DNA of 64,000 nt, from positions 248,001 to 312,000 of the forward strand of contig NZ_JACJOF010000016.1 of the NCBI RefSeq assembly GCF_014695395.1, given 5' to 3'. Position numbers and translations under genes: made by a program. Of this stretch, positions 53,474 through 62,099 are shown in pieces (position 1 is the first letter of the stretch; each line of letters begins with the position of its first letter). The notes below the pieces were generated by a model. That model saw nothing but the letters and a program-made list of their open reading frames with translations, was not told where the DNA came from and made no database searches. This stretch comes from Nodosilinea sp. FACHB-131 (lineage in GTDB: Bacteria; Cyanobacteriota; Cyanobacteriia; Phormidesmidales; Phormidesmidaceae).

Positions 53474-54133
53474 TCAGAAAAACTCTCCCAGCCCTAGCTC
53501 CTGACGGACGATCGCCAGCGGCTTGTCCCAATTGAGTTCGGGCGGGTAGGCGATCGCCGCCCGCCCCCTGACCCCCATGCGCAAGCCGCGCCATATTGCT
53601 CGCAGCAGTGGCACCGTCCACAGCGGGTTGGTCAAGCTCAACGGCACGAAGGAGAGCACAAACACGTTCAGCAGATCGCGGTACTGCACCAGGGTGTAGG
53701 CGGCCACGCCAAATTCGCCAATGGGTGAGGCATCAAAGCCGGTGTAGATGTGATAGATGTCGTGGCTGATGGCGGTGCGCTGGCGCAGCCATTCGCTATT
53801 GGCCTCGTCGGTCATAAATGCTTCAGGATTAAACCCGTAGCGGATCATATGACGGGCGTAGGCACCACCTAAAGTGTCGGGCGGTAGCTGCACTAGGGCA
53901 TTGAGATCGACTGAAATGGTGCGATAGGCCAGGTGAGTTGCTTGCTGCTCCAGGCGGTGCTCGACCCAACGCTGCCATTGGCTATGGCGTCCAGCCGCGA
54001 GAATGTGTAGGATGCCCGCGGCAGGGTCACCCAAGAAGGCTCGGTAGGCAGCTCTCAGCTCTGACCAGTTGATGCCGCTTAGGGGCGATCGCGGGCGTTG
54101 ACGATGGGAGTATGGTTGAATTCGGCTAACCAT
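53474..54133 (-). CDS. Coq4-family protein
   Basis: ATG 54133 with GGAG in the right place gives 219 aa; the ORF upstream is non-coding. The Coq4 signature is visible as TAISHDIYHIYTGFDASPIG, the HDxxHxxxG metal-binding motif, after SVDLNALVQLPPDTLGGAYA. In eukaryotes Coq4 supports ubiquinone synthesis, with recent evidence for oxidative decarboxylation of the ring. Cyanobacteria make plastoquinone and lack ubiquinone, so the substrate here must differ or be a related quinone; that is inference. It is divergent from the PadR regulator across a palindrome-rich gap. Confidence 0.85.
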   Translation of the reverse strand: MVSRIQPYSHRQRPRSPLSGINWSELRAAYRAFLGDPAAGILHILAAGRHSQWQRWVEHRLEQQATHLAYRTISVDLNALVQLPPDTLGGAYARHMIRYGFNPEAFMTDEANSEWLRQRTAISHDIYHIYTGFDASPIGEFGVAAYTLVQYRDLLNVFVLSFVPLSLTNPLWTVPLLRAIWRGLRMGVRGRAAIAYPPELNWDKPLAIVRQELGLGEFF

Positions 54134-54228
54134 GACGTTTCTCCAGTGAGGAAAGGATGTGAACAAATGCGATCGCAGACAAGGGCGCTCGCCCAGAACA
54201 GACATAATGAGAATGCAATTGAGTGAAT

Positions 54229-54279
54229 ATGCAACTTTTTGCATTTCCGATGACCCAATACTATGTGCACTTAAGTGCA
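54229..54279. promoter_or_regulatory. candidate PadR operator between the Coq4 and PadR genes
   Basis: Two palindromes: ATGCAACTTTTTGCAT (54229-54244) and the perfect TGCACTTAAGTGCA (54266-54279). Further TTGCAT and TTGCAA half-sites follow at about 54291-54310. PadR proteins bind AT-rich dyads next to their own genes. That this cluster is the operator is inferred. Confidence 0.6.
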
Positions 54280-54318
54280 TAGTCAATATTTTGCATATTT
54301 AGTTTTGCAACGTTCTCT

Positions 54319-54909
54319 ATGGCCCTTTCCCACGCAATTCTCTCGGCCCTCACCGATCGCCCCTGTAGTGGCTACGATCTGGCTAAGCAGTTTGACGGCT
54401 CGGTGGGTTTCTTCTGGCACGCCAGCCACCAGCAGATCTATCGCGAGTTGACCAAGTTGGAGCAGCAGGGGTTGGTCACTGCCGAAGCGATCGCCCAGGC
54501 GGGCAAACCCGATAAAAAGATCTACTGCGTCACCGCAGCGGGCAAGACCCAGCTCAAGGAGTGGATTGCCCAGCCTGCCAAATGTGTACCGACCAAAGAT
54601 GATCTGCTGGTCAAGCTCTTTGTGGGCTACCTAGTGCCGCCCGATACCATGGGGGCTACCCTTGAGCATGAGCGTGCCCAGCATGTGGCGACGCTGGCAG
54701 CCTATCGAGATATTGAGCAAAAATACTTCTCCCAGCCTGAGGCCATGCCCTTAGCGGCGCGCTTCCAGTACATCACTCTGCGTAACGGCATCCACTACGA
54801 AACCAGCTGGCTCACCTGGTGCGATGAAACCCTGGCCACCCTCAGCACCCTTCCCACTGAGGATGCCCCCCCGCCCTGGGTGGAACCCTGTGAAGAACCC
54901 CACGCCTAG
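54319..54909 (+). CDS. PadR-family transcriptional regulator
   Basis: The protein has 196 aa. The winged helix (1-75) reads ALSHAILSALTDRPCSGYDL, FFWHASHQQIYRELTKLEQQ, GLVTAEA and KKIYCVTAAGKTQLKEWIAQ, the PadR pattern. The C-terminal helical domain (about 95-180) is the Vir-type PadR dimerisation domain. PadR proteins usually repress stress or detoxification genes and release on ligand binding. It likely controls the divergent Coq4-family gene and itself through the palindromes at 54229-54279. Confidence 0.93.
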   Translation: MALSHAILSALTDRPCSGYDLAKQFDGSVGFFWHASHQQIYRELTKLEQQGLVTAEAIAQAGKPDKKIYCVTAAGKTQLKEWIAQPAKCVPTKDDLLVKLFVGYLVPPDTMGATLEHERAQHVATLAAYRDIEQKYFSQPEAMPLAARFQYITLRNGIHYETSWLTWCDETLATLSTLPTEDAPPPWVEPCEEPHA

Positions 54910-55028
54910 CTCCTTCCCCAAGGGATTCACGGAGGTAAGGGAAGCCGATTTCCGGAATAGGTTTATTCTCAATAGGGGCGTCGCTGGGAAATGAGCTGCA
55001 TTATGCGCCCTACGATCGCTAAAGAACT

Positions 55029-55101
55029 TTTCCCCATCTTCCCCATCACTTCCTCACCTCCTCCATCTCCCCTAACCCCTTACCCCTCCCCCCACTCCCC
55101 C
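55029..55101 (+). repeat. pyrimidine-only tract upstream of the RbgA-like gene
   Basis: Seventy-odd bases almost without G, with CCCCATCTTCCCCATCACTT and further C/T runs up to the ATG at 55102. There is no Shine-Dalgarno. Similar tracts lie at 6500-6545. Confidence 0.55.
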
Positions 55102-55965
55102 ATGTCCACCCCCGAAATCCAGTGGTATCCCGGCCATATCGCCAAGGCAGAAAAAGCCCTGGTCGATCAGCTCAACCGCGTGGATGTGGTGCTCGAGGTG
55201 CGCGATGCCCGCATTCCGGTATCGACGCGGCACCCCAAGGTTGACGCCTGGGTGGGTGAGAAACCTCGGGTATTGGTGATCAACCGGGTCGATATGATTT
55301 CATCGGAGGCCCGCACCGCCTGGGAAACCTGGTTTCGTCAGCAGGGGGAGGTGCCCTACTTCACCGATGGTCAGCAGGGTAAGGGGGTGAAGGCGATCGC
55401 AAAAGCCGCCCAGACCGCTGGTGAGGCCGTCAACCAGCGCCGCCAGGCTCGCGGTATGAAGCCCCGCCCCATCCGCGCCGTGGTGATTGGCTTTCCCAAC
55501 GTGGGTAAATCGGCGCTGATCAATCGCCTGCTGAACCGCAAGGTGGTGGCCAGCGCCCGCAAAGCCGGAGTCACCCGCCAGCTACGGTGGGTGCGTCTGT
55601 CGGGCGATCTCGACCTGCTCGATGCGCCAGGCGTCATCCCTTCTCGCATGGATGACCAGGCCGCTGCCCTAAAGCTAGCTATCTGTGACGACATTGGCGA
55701 AGCCTCCTACGATACCCAGCGCACCGCTGCCGCGTTTCTAGATGTGCTCAAAGGCTTGCAGCAGGCAGGCTTCCCAGACGATTACCGCGACAGTTTGCAG
55801 TCCCGCTACGGCCTGACGCTAGATGACTGCACCGGGGAAGACTTTGTGGTTCAGGTGGCGACCCAAAAATTTCAGGACAATGTGGAACGCACGGCTAAGC
55901 GTATTCTCAACGACTTTCGGACTGGGCTACTGGGGCCGTGGGTGCTGGAGTGGCCTCCAGTTTGA
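55102..55965 (+). CDS. RbgA/YlqF-like circularly permuted ribosome-assembly GTPase
   Basis: ATG 55102 (MSTPEIQWYPGHIAKAEKAL) gives 287 aa; codons upstream are non-coding. The GTPase motifs come in permuted order: G4 NRVD (61-64) after VVLEVRDARIPVSTRHP, then G1 IGFPNVGKSALINRLL (about 129), then G3 LLDAPGVIPSRM (about 173). The N-terminal WYPGHIAKAE is the family mark, and the C-terminus has the helical ANTAR-like end. RbgA proteins mature the large ribosomal subunit. The family name is secure; the exact particle step in cyanobacteria is inferred. Confidence 0.95.
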   Translation: MSTPEIQWYPGHIAKAEKALVDQLNRVDVVLEVRDARIPVSTRHPKVDAWVGEKPRVLVINRVDMISSEARTAWETWFRQQGEVPYFTDGQQGKGVKAIAKAAQTAGEAVNQRRQARGMKPRPIRAVVIGFPNVGKSALINRLLNRKVVASARKAGVTRQLRWVRLSGDLDLLDAPGVIPSRMDDQAAALKLAICDDIGEASYDTQRTAAAFLDVLKGLQQAGFPDDYRDSLQSRYGLTLDDCTGEDFVVQVATQKFQDNVERTAKRILNDFRTGLLGPWVLEWPPV

Positions 55966-56088
55966 GACCGTAAGGTTCTCACCCTGAGACTGACCGAAGT
56001 TATGGCAACTGACAGTGACCCTTAAAACTTAAAAAGAGGCAAATTAGCTAACCTTAGACTAAAGAAACTGGTTGAGAGGTTAACCACA

Positions 56089-56997
56089 GTGCCCATCTCA
56101 TTGCTAGAGCAGGCTAAAGAGGGCGATGCCGCTGCGATCGCCGCGTTGATGAACCAGGCCCTACAGCCCAAGGGCGTTACCGTGCGCTGCGATCGCCAAA
56201 GCGATTGCCTACAGCTATGGCTTACGGGGCAAACCCTACCTCCCCAGACGGCAACGGTCTCCTATGTGCGACGGGGGCTAGAGCGATTGCAGGTTACCTC
56301 AATTACGGTTCTTCAAATTTACGCAGAACAGGCCGATCAGCGAGAGCCTGGCTGGGGAGTTGAAGTTGACCTCAGTGCGGCTACAGATGAGGTTCGGCCA
56401 TTAACGCTAGAGAGCGACTTCGATCATCAGTCCGCAGCGTCTGAAGATCTGACGGAGCCCGTCGCCGGACCTGAACAACCAGCTCCAGGTACTGTTGCCT
56501 ATGCCTATGCCCTGCTTGGCCTAAAGCAGGGAGACTCACTGAAAAAAGTTGAGGACGCTTACTTTAAACTCAAAGCTCAGACCCTACGCGAGGGCGATCG
56601 GGCCAAGGTAGAAGACTTGAAGCAGGCGTTCCGCCAGCTCAAGGAATATATAGAAAATCCACCCCAGCAACAAGCCGCAGAGGCTTCTGCCGAGACTGAG
56701 GCCCCTGTTTTAGCTTCTCAAGATGAATCTCTTCCTGCGGTGGAACGAGTCGAAGCCCTGCTTAAAGAACGAGGTGTTGCGGCTCAGGTCAGCACGCAGG
56801 GTAGCCAGCTTAATATTTCCTGGCTAGCCGTTCGCGTGATTAACCCCGAAGACGCGGCTAACCAGGTTCAAACTCTGTTGACGCATCAAACATTAGCTTC
56901 TTTAGGACTCTCTAGCATAGAAAACTTGGTTTTTTCAGGGTTGAGTCGCGACCAGGCAGTTGTTTGGCAGCAGACTTCGCCTTTGACTAAGCGTTAG
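56089..56997 (+). CDS. cyanobacterial multi-module protein with a degenerate J-like domain
   Basis: The protein is 302 aa from GTG 56089, just after a short AT-rich leader. Residues 11-96 form the module seen four times in the DUF1574 protein: GDAAAIAALMNQALQPKGVT, LQLWLTGQTLPP, VTSITVLQIYAE, PGWGVEVDL. Residues about 136-190 resemble a J domain (YAYALLGLKQGDSLKKVEDA, YFKLKAQTLREGDR, KQAFRQLKEYI), but the HPD that stimulates DnaK is missing, so it should not act as a standard co-chaperone. Residues 218-295 look like a second, partial copy of the module. There is no signal or membrane segment. Function is unknown. Confidence 0.78.
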   Translation: MPISLLEQAKEGDAAAIAALMNQALQPKGVTVRCDRQSDCLQLWLTGQTLPPQTATVSYVRRGLERLQVTSITVLQIYAEQADQREPGWGVEVDLSAATDEVRPLTLESDFDHQSAASEDLTEPVAGPEQPAPGTVAYAYALLGLKQGDSLKKVEDAYFKLKAQTLREGDRAKVEDLKQAFRQLKEYIENPPQQQAAEASAETEAPVLASQDESLPAVERVEALLKERGVAAQVSTQGSQLNISWLAVRVINPEDAANQVQTLLTHQTLASLGLSSIENLVFSGLSRDQAVVWQQTSPLTKR

Positions 56998-57189
56998 GGC
57001 TGCTGAAGCCTTACCGTTACCCTTCTCTCTTTAAGCCTGCCATCTTTGAGTAGGTAGGCTGGATTAAACGCGGGATGGATCATTGCACCATAATCGACGC
57101 CGGTCGATAGTTTTCGCGCCGTGGAGAGTCTACGGGATTTGCAAATAATTGCACTCTCCTACTTAGCCAGCTCCCTTAATTAGCCAACA

Positions 57190-57225
57190 GCAAAATGGCA
57201 GAAGATAGTCATCCTCTGCCATTGC
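57190..57225 (-). terminator. terminator of the RNA-binding protein gene
   Basis: AATGGCAGA (57194-57202) and TCTGCCATT (57215-57223) pair perfectly. On the minus strand a short T run follows. Confidence 0.65.
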
Positions 57226-57254
57226 AAAAAATAATTTAGTTGTGTCTAGGCGAT

Positions 57255-57587
57255 CTACCAGCGGGAAAACTCGCGGTTGCCACCATCTCGGCCGCCGCCG
57301 CCACCGCCGAAGTTGCCGCGGGGAGCACCACCACCGGCGCGCTTTTCTTTGGGACGAGCTTTGTTAACGCGCAGCTCGCGACCCATCCACTCAGCTCCGT
57401 CGAGGGCCTCAATGGCAGCGTCTTCGTCAGCTTCCTTCTCCATCTCGACAAACGCGAAGCCCCGGGGGCGACCGGTTTCGCGATCGGTGGGCACCGTTAC
57501 TCGGCTAACGGCCCCGTACTCGGAAAAGACTTCAGTGATGTCTCCTTCCGTAGCATTGTAGGCGAGGTTTCCTACATAGATCGACAT
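57255..57587 (-). CDS. RRM glycine-rich RNA-binding protein (Rbp)
   Basis: The protein has 110 aa, with GGAG about eight bases before the ATG. One RRM (1-80) has RNP2 IYVGNLAY and RNP1 RGFAFVEM. A Gly/Arg-rich tail follows (AGGGAPRGNFGGGGGGRDGG) and it ends REFSRW. Cyanobacterial Rbp proteins of this layout bind RNA and most are induced by cold; some help localise thylakoid-protein mRNAs. The long upstream gap (57588 to about 57750) may be the 5' leader through which cold control acts. That control is inferred. Confidence 0.96.
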   Translation of the reverse strand: MSIYVGNLAYNATEGDITEVFSEYGAVSRVTVPTDRETGRPRGFAFVEMEKEADEDAAIEALDGAEWMGRELRVNKARPKEKRAGGGAPRGNFGGGGGGRDGGNREFSRW

Positions 57588-57840
57588 GGCACAACTCCAA
57601 AATTGACATGTAATGTAGACAAGTTCGATTCGGAGTGGTACACACGATTACCCGAAAACTGAGATCAGACTGTGATTAACCAGCCTACCGAAAGCAAAAC
57701 ATGTTACCCGCCTACTTTAGCATAAGGTTTCTGGAGATTAATCGTTCTGTAATACTGTGACAGCAGTCGTTACAGCCATTGAGGACGGGGCTTCCCATAA
57801 GTTTTGTAACACGCTACTTAGAGCACTTGCCAAGGCTTGA

Positions 57841-58143
57841 TCAGCGTCTGCCGTAGAAGGTAACCTCAACATCAGCACACCAGCCAGCGGCCAAATTTTC
57901 ATACAAAAAGACGCGCTCTACTCGGTAGTACACGCCGTCTCTGAATACGCAGTCACCGATGCGCGGAATAATCGGGTAGGTAGCAAACCACAGGGCGTCT
58001 TTGGTGGGAGCGCTGGGGCTGTTGCTGCTGGCCGCTAAATAAAATACCTGAACCTTAAACCCCCGGTCCGTGCTGACGGGAGTTGGGATAGGACTTGCGC
58101 TGGGCTGGCCGCTGCTTTTGCCGGTAGTTTTTTTAGTGGCCAC
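57841..58143 (-). CDS. hypothetical protein (about 100 aa)
   Basis: The conserved-looking part is FKVQVFYLAASSNSPSAPTK, then DALWFATYPIIPRIGDCVFR, DGVYYRVERVFLYENLAAGW and CADVEVTFYGRR, a small beta-rich domain. I place the start at GTG 58143, because the frame upstream (to TTG 58245) runs through pyrimidine-rich sequence like that found in front of other genes here. A Ser/Pro-rich segment (SGQPSASPIPTPVST) precedes the domain. No motif is recognised. It lies upstream of the RNA-binding protein gene on the same strand, about 250 bp away. Confidence 0.55.
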   Translation of the reverse strand: MATKKTTGKSSGQPSASPIPTPVSTDRGFKVQVFYLAASSNSPSAPTKDALWFATYPIIPRIGDCVFRDGVYYRVERVFLYENLAAGWCADVEVTFYGRR

Positions 58144-58356
58144 AGAGTTGGCGATGAGGGGTACGGGTGCTTTGAGGGGAGATTGCACCAGTAGTCTACC
58201 AAGACTATGGAGGGGAGTTCGTGGAGTATGGAGGGTGGAGCGCAAAATTTAGGATTGAGGGTGCAAGGTTTGACCCAAGTCTGGCAACTAAAACCTTGCA
58301 CCCTTCGCTCTGGTAGTTAAGACTGCCCTGGGGGCGAGTCTTTGACCAACGCAGTT

Positions 58357-58494
58357 CTAGCTGTTACCGCGACGCTTGAGGGCAGCCACCATCTGCTGGC
58401 GCACGGCCCTAGCCCACTGGTCAAACTCAACGGTGGGGCGAGCGTCTTGGTCGAGGGTGGCTCCAAATCCCTGGTTATTTCTGTCCTGCGTCAT
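58357..58494 (-). CDS. small conserved-looking protein (45 aa)
   Basis: The frame runs from ATG 58494 to TAG at 58357-58359. A ribosome-binding sequence AAGGACAAGG stands just upstream. The product is hydrophilic: MTQDRNNQGFGATLDQDARP, then TVEFDQWARAVRQQMVAALK and RRGNS. The second half is a probable amphipathic helix with a basic end. Codon use, start context and the isolated setting make it credible. The overlapping plus-strand frame (58342-58527) lacks these features. Function is unknown. It lies upstream of the hypothetical gene at 57841 on the same strand. Confidence 0.58.
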   Translation of the reverse strand: MTQDRNNQGFGATLDQDARPTVEFDQWARAVRQQMVAALKRRGNS

Positions 58495-58758
58495 AGCCTT
58501 GTCCTTGTTGTCTGTATAGATAGTTAGGTTATTTTTCTGACCTAGATTATTATTCCCTGAGGTTACCTGCCTAGGCTATGCCCCCGGGTAGGGATTTCAT
58601 AACCTGGATGTTGGGGAGAAGCGCTAATTGCGGCGGCGGGATGGCGGCTGTAAGTCAGGCTGGGAGCCAAAGAGAGTGTTAAAAGCAATGGCTCCAAGAC
58701 CGCCTAAGGACTGATAGGGCAGAATGGCTCTATATGAAATTATTGCGAATTCTTTTCT

Positions 58759-61380
58759 ATGCGCCCCATTCGTACGTTTAACGTTACCCCAGCTCTGCCC
58801 CAGCGGCTAGAGGCGCTGCGCACCCTGGCCTACAACCTCCACTGGGATTGGGATGTGGAGATGGTAGACCTATTTCGGCGGCTGGACGGCGATCTGTGGG
58901 AATCGAGCCGCTACAACCCGGTGCTGATGATGGGCACCATTAGCCAGGCGCGGCTGAATGAAATTGCGGAAGATGAGGGGTTTTTGGCCCAGATGGATCG
59001 GGCGGCCCAGCGGCTGGAGGACTATCTGCGCGATCGCACCTGGTACAAAAAGCACCGCAAGTCGCCTGTCTCGGGGGAATGCTACGCCTACTTTTCTATG
59101 GAGTTTGGCCTCACCACCTGCATGCCGGTGTATTCCGGGGGATTGGGGGTGTTGGCTGGCGATCACCTCAAGTCGGCTAGCGATCTGGGCCTGCCCCTGG
59201 TGGCGGTGGGCCTGCTCTATCAGGAGGGCTACTTTGCCCAGTATCTGAATGCCGACGGCTGGCAGCAGGAGCGCTACCCGATCAATGACTTTTACAACAT
59301 GCCCCTGCACCTAGAGCGGGATGCCAAGGGTCAGGAGATCAGAATTGAGGTGGAGTACCCGGGACGCGTGGTGTACGCGCGGGTGTGGCGAGTGCAGGTG
59401 GGCACGGTACCGTTGTACCTACTCGACACCAATATCGAACCCAACAATCAGTACGACCAGGATATCTGCGATCGCCTCTACGGCGGCGACATCGACATGC
59501 GCATTCACCAGGAGGTGATGCTGGGCATTGGCGGGATTCGCATGTTGAGGGCTTTAGGGCTGACGCCGACGGCCTACCACATGAACGAGGGCCACTCGGC
59601 CTTTATGGCCCTAGAGCGCATGCGGGTACTGGTAGAAGAACAGGGCCTGACCTTTGCTGAAGCCCTCCAGGTGGCCCAGGCCAGCCAAATGTTTACTACC
59701 CACACCCCAGTGCCCGCCGGTATCGACCTATTTCCGCCGGAGAAGGTGCTGCACTACCTGCGTCCCTACTGTGAGCGATTTGGCCTGGGCGATGCTGAGT
59801 TTCTAGCCCTAGGCCGCACCGATACAGGAGATTTTTCGGCTCCTTTTAGCATGGCGGTGCTGGCAATTAAGACGGCAACCTTTATCAACGGGGTGAGCAA
59901 GCTCCATGCGGAGGTGTCGCGCGATATGTTCGGCGAGCTGTGGACAGGTCTGCCCCAGGGCGAGGTGCCGATTACCGCTATCACCAACGGGGTGCACGCC
60001 CGCAGCTGCGTCGCTCGCTCGACCCAAACACTCTACGATCGCTACCTTGGCCCCAACTGGGCTGAGGCGAGCCCGGGCGCATCGCTCTGGAAACGGGTGT
60101 ACGCCATCCCCGACGATGAACTGTGGCGCAACCACGAGCAGTGCCGATCGCACCTGGTGGTGACGGTGCGCGATCGCCTGGCCAAGAGCACGCGCGATCG
60201 CGGCGGCTCGACCCGCGAGCTGGCCGAAGCCCAGGAGTGCCTCGACCCCTTTGTGCTCACCATTGGCTTTGCTCGCCGCTTTGCCACCTACAAGCGCGCC
60301 ACCCTGTTTCTCCACGACCTCGAGCGCATCCGCAATATCATTAACGGCAATGGCGGCGATCGCCGCGTGCAGTTTGTGATTGCGGGCAAAGCCCACCCCA
60401 AAGACATTCCCGGCAAAGAACTGATCCGCAGCATCATTCACTTCACCCGCGATCAGGGGTTGAGTAAATCCATTGTGTTTGTGCCCAATTACGACATTCA
60501 CCTGTCGCGGGACATGGTGGCCGGTTGCGACGTGTGGCTCAACAACCCCCGCCGCCCCCGCGAGGCCAGCGGCACCAGCGGCATGAAAGCGGCGATGAAC
60601 GGCCTCCCCAACCTCAGCGTGCTCGACGGCTGGTGGGATGAGGCCGACTACATTCGCACCGGCTGGCCCATCGGCCACGGCGAAGACTACGACGACCCTA
60701 ACTACCAAGACGACGTGGAGGCCAACGCCCTCTACGACATCTTGGAAAAAGAGGTGGTGCCGCTGTTCTACGATCGCGACAAAGACGAAATCCCTCGGGG
60801 CTGGGTAGCCAAAATGAAGGAGGCAATCTACTTCAATACGCCCCAGTTCAACACCGCCCGCATGGTGAAGGACTACGCCAATTTGGGGTACTTTGCGGCC
60901 AGCGATCGCGCCTCTACCCTAGCCTCGGCCAGCTATAGCCCCGGCAAAGAGCTGGCCACTTGGCAGGCCCGCATGGCCGACCACTGGTATGACGTGCGCT
61001 TTGAAGAAGTGGCTATCTCCGACACGACCAACCTCCAGGTGAACCAGCCTTTTAAAGTGACTGCCGCCATTCAGCTCGGTGCCCTCACCCCCGACGATGT
61101 GCAGGTCGAACTCTACCAGGGCACAGTCTCGGTGGATGGCGAAATTCACTCGGGGGTAGCGGTGCCCATGGCCCATCAGGGGCCAGATGCCAACGGCAGA
61201 AGCATCTACGCCTTGGAAATGGAGTACACCGCCAGCGGGTTACAGGGCCTGTCACTGCGCATTTTGCCCCGTCACCGATACCTCAACAGCCCCTACGATC
61301 CCAAGCTAGTGCTCTGGGCCGACCCAGACTCGGTGCGGATTGTCTCGGGGGTGGTGACACCTACAGCAGCGCTGGTGTAA
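58759..61380 (+). CDS. glgP: alpha-glucan (glycogen) phosphorylase
   Basis: The protein has 873 aa. It releases glucose 1-phosphate from glycogen. The N-terminal DUF3417-like part (RLEALRTLAYNLHWDWDVEM) is followed by CYAYFSMEFGLTTCMPVYSG, GLGVLAGDHLKSASDLGLPL, TAYHMNEGHSAFMALERMRV and FTTHTPVPAGIDLFP. TIGFARRFATYKRATL follows, and the PLP Lys region is ASGTSGMKAAMNGLPNLSVL (Lys near 610). The C-terminal about 110 residues hold an extra beta-rich domain. This is the second, bacterial/archaeal type of GT35 phosphorylase rather than the classic MalP form. Confidence 0.95.
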   Translation: MRPIRTFNVTPALPQRLEALRTLAYNLHWDWDVEMVDLFRRLDGDLWESSRYNPVLMMGTISQARLNEIAEDEGFLAQMDRAAQRLEDYLRDRTWYKKHRKSPVSGECYAYFSMEFGLTTCMPVYSGGLGVLAGDHLKSASDLGLPLVAVGLLYQEGYFAQYLNADGWQQERYPINDFYNMPLHLERDAKGQEIRIEVEYPGRVVYARVWRVQVGTVPLYLLDTNIEPNNQYDQDICDRLYGGDIDMRIHQEVMLGIGGIRMLRALGLTPTAYHMNEGHSAFMALERMRVLVEEQGLTFAEALQVAQASQMFTTHTPVPAGIDLFPPEKVLHYLRPYCERFGLGDAEFLALGRTDTGDFSAPFSMAVLAIKTATFINGVSKLHAEVSRDMFGELWTGLPQGEVPITAITNGVHARSCVARSTQTLYDRYLGPNWAEASPGASLWKRVYAIPDDELWRNHEQCRSHLVVTVRDRLAKSTRDRGGSTRELAEAQECLDPFVLTIGFARRFATYKRATLFLHDLERIRNIINGNGGDRRVQFVIAGKAHPKDIPGKELIRSIIHFTRDQGLSKSIVFVPNYDIHLSRDMVAGCDVWLNNPRRPREASGTSGMKAAMNGLPNLSVLDGWWDEADYIRTGWPIGHGEDYDDPNYQDDVEANALYDILEKEVVPLFYDRDKDEIPRGWVAKMKEAIYFNTPQFNTARMVKDYANLGYFAASDRASTLASASYSPGKELATWQARMADHWYDVRFEEVAISDTTNLQVNQPFKVTAAIQLGALTPDDVQVELYQGTVSVDGEIHSGVAVPMAHQGPDANGRSIYALEMEYTASGLQGLSLRILPRHRYLNSPYDPKLVLWADPDSVRIVSGVVTPTAALV

Positions 61381-61688
61381 GCAAGATCTGTCTGGTTCAC
61401 CATGGGCTAAGCGCTTGTGGATCAAATGCCGATTGTCAAAAACGGATTGCACAGTGCGCAGGCAGGTCGGAAGCTAGGGCAGGGGCGATCGCCCTGTTGC
61501 TCTCTAGGCAATCGGCCTGGGTGACGGGGGCAGTTTGGGCCGTTGACAGCGGCGCATAGCCCAGCGTAATCACTACGCTTGAGATGGTGTAGTGATTGGG
61601 TTTCTAGGGATAATCAGCAGATCTAAAACGTCACCCTAAAAGCCCGGTTTCTAACCGCAAGCATCAGTCGCACTATGGAGAAATCACC
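61381..61688 (+). other. intergenic region upstream of the OsmC gene
   Basis: 308 bp. AATCACTAC (61568-61576) and GTAGTGATT (61589-61597) form a perfect 9-bp dyad, a possible operator or hairpin. GGATAAT at about 61609-61615 may be the -10 of the OsmC-LLM-Rof operon. No gene is seen. Confidence 0.5.
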
Positions 61689-62096
61689 ATGGCCTCAGTT
61701 CAGGTTTCGTCGAACGCGTCGCGCTTTGGCCAAGACGTGGCTATCCGCCAGTTTCAGCTGGTTGCCGACGAGCCAACCCACCTCGGCGGCAGCGACCAGG
61801 GGCCGACTCCAACGGAGCTAGTTTTAGCGGGACTGGGCAGCTGCAAAGCGATCACGATCAAAATGTATGCCGAGCGCAAGGGTTGGCCGGTTGAGCATGT
61901 CTACGTGGCGGCGGAGCTGCAAACCGTAGAGAAACAGTCAACCATTGCGGTCTACCTGACTTTGGTGGGCGACCTGACCGCTGAGCAGCGCGATCGCCTG
62001 CGGGAAATTGGCGATCGCTGCCCGGTGCACCGCCTGCTCAGCGCCAGCACCCCAATTCAAACCGTCTTGACCCCTGCCGCGATTCCGTCGCCATAA
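61689..62096 (+). CDS. OsmC-family protein
   Basis: The protein has 135 aa, with GGAG about nine bases before the ATG. The OsmC fold has its first redox Cys in LVLAGLGSCKAITIKMYAER and the second in IGDRCPVHRLLSAS. That places it in the YhfA-like branch rather than Ohr. OsmC proteins reduce organic and inorganic peroxides using these Cys residues. GPTPTELVLAG is typical. The LLM oxidoreductase gene starts three bases after its stop, and the Rof gene overlaps that one, so the three form an operon. Confidence 0.94.
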   Translation: MASVQVSSNASRFGQDVAIRQFQLVADEPTHLGGSDQGPTPTELVLAGLGSCKAITIKMYAERKGWPVEHVYVAAELQTVEKQSTIAVYLTLVGDLTAEQRDRLREIGDRCPVHRLLSASTPIQTVLTPAAIPSP

Positions 62097-62099
62097 CCC

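Noticed and set aside
57618-57640. TTCGATTC resembling a tRNA T-loop
   Set aside because: The flanking bases do not form the 5-bp T stem, and no anticodon or acceptor stem can be built around it.
59809-60708. 299-aa minus-strand ORF inside glgP
   Set aside because: Antisense shadow of the phosphorylase gene with Ala/Gly/Val-rich sequence and no motif.
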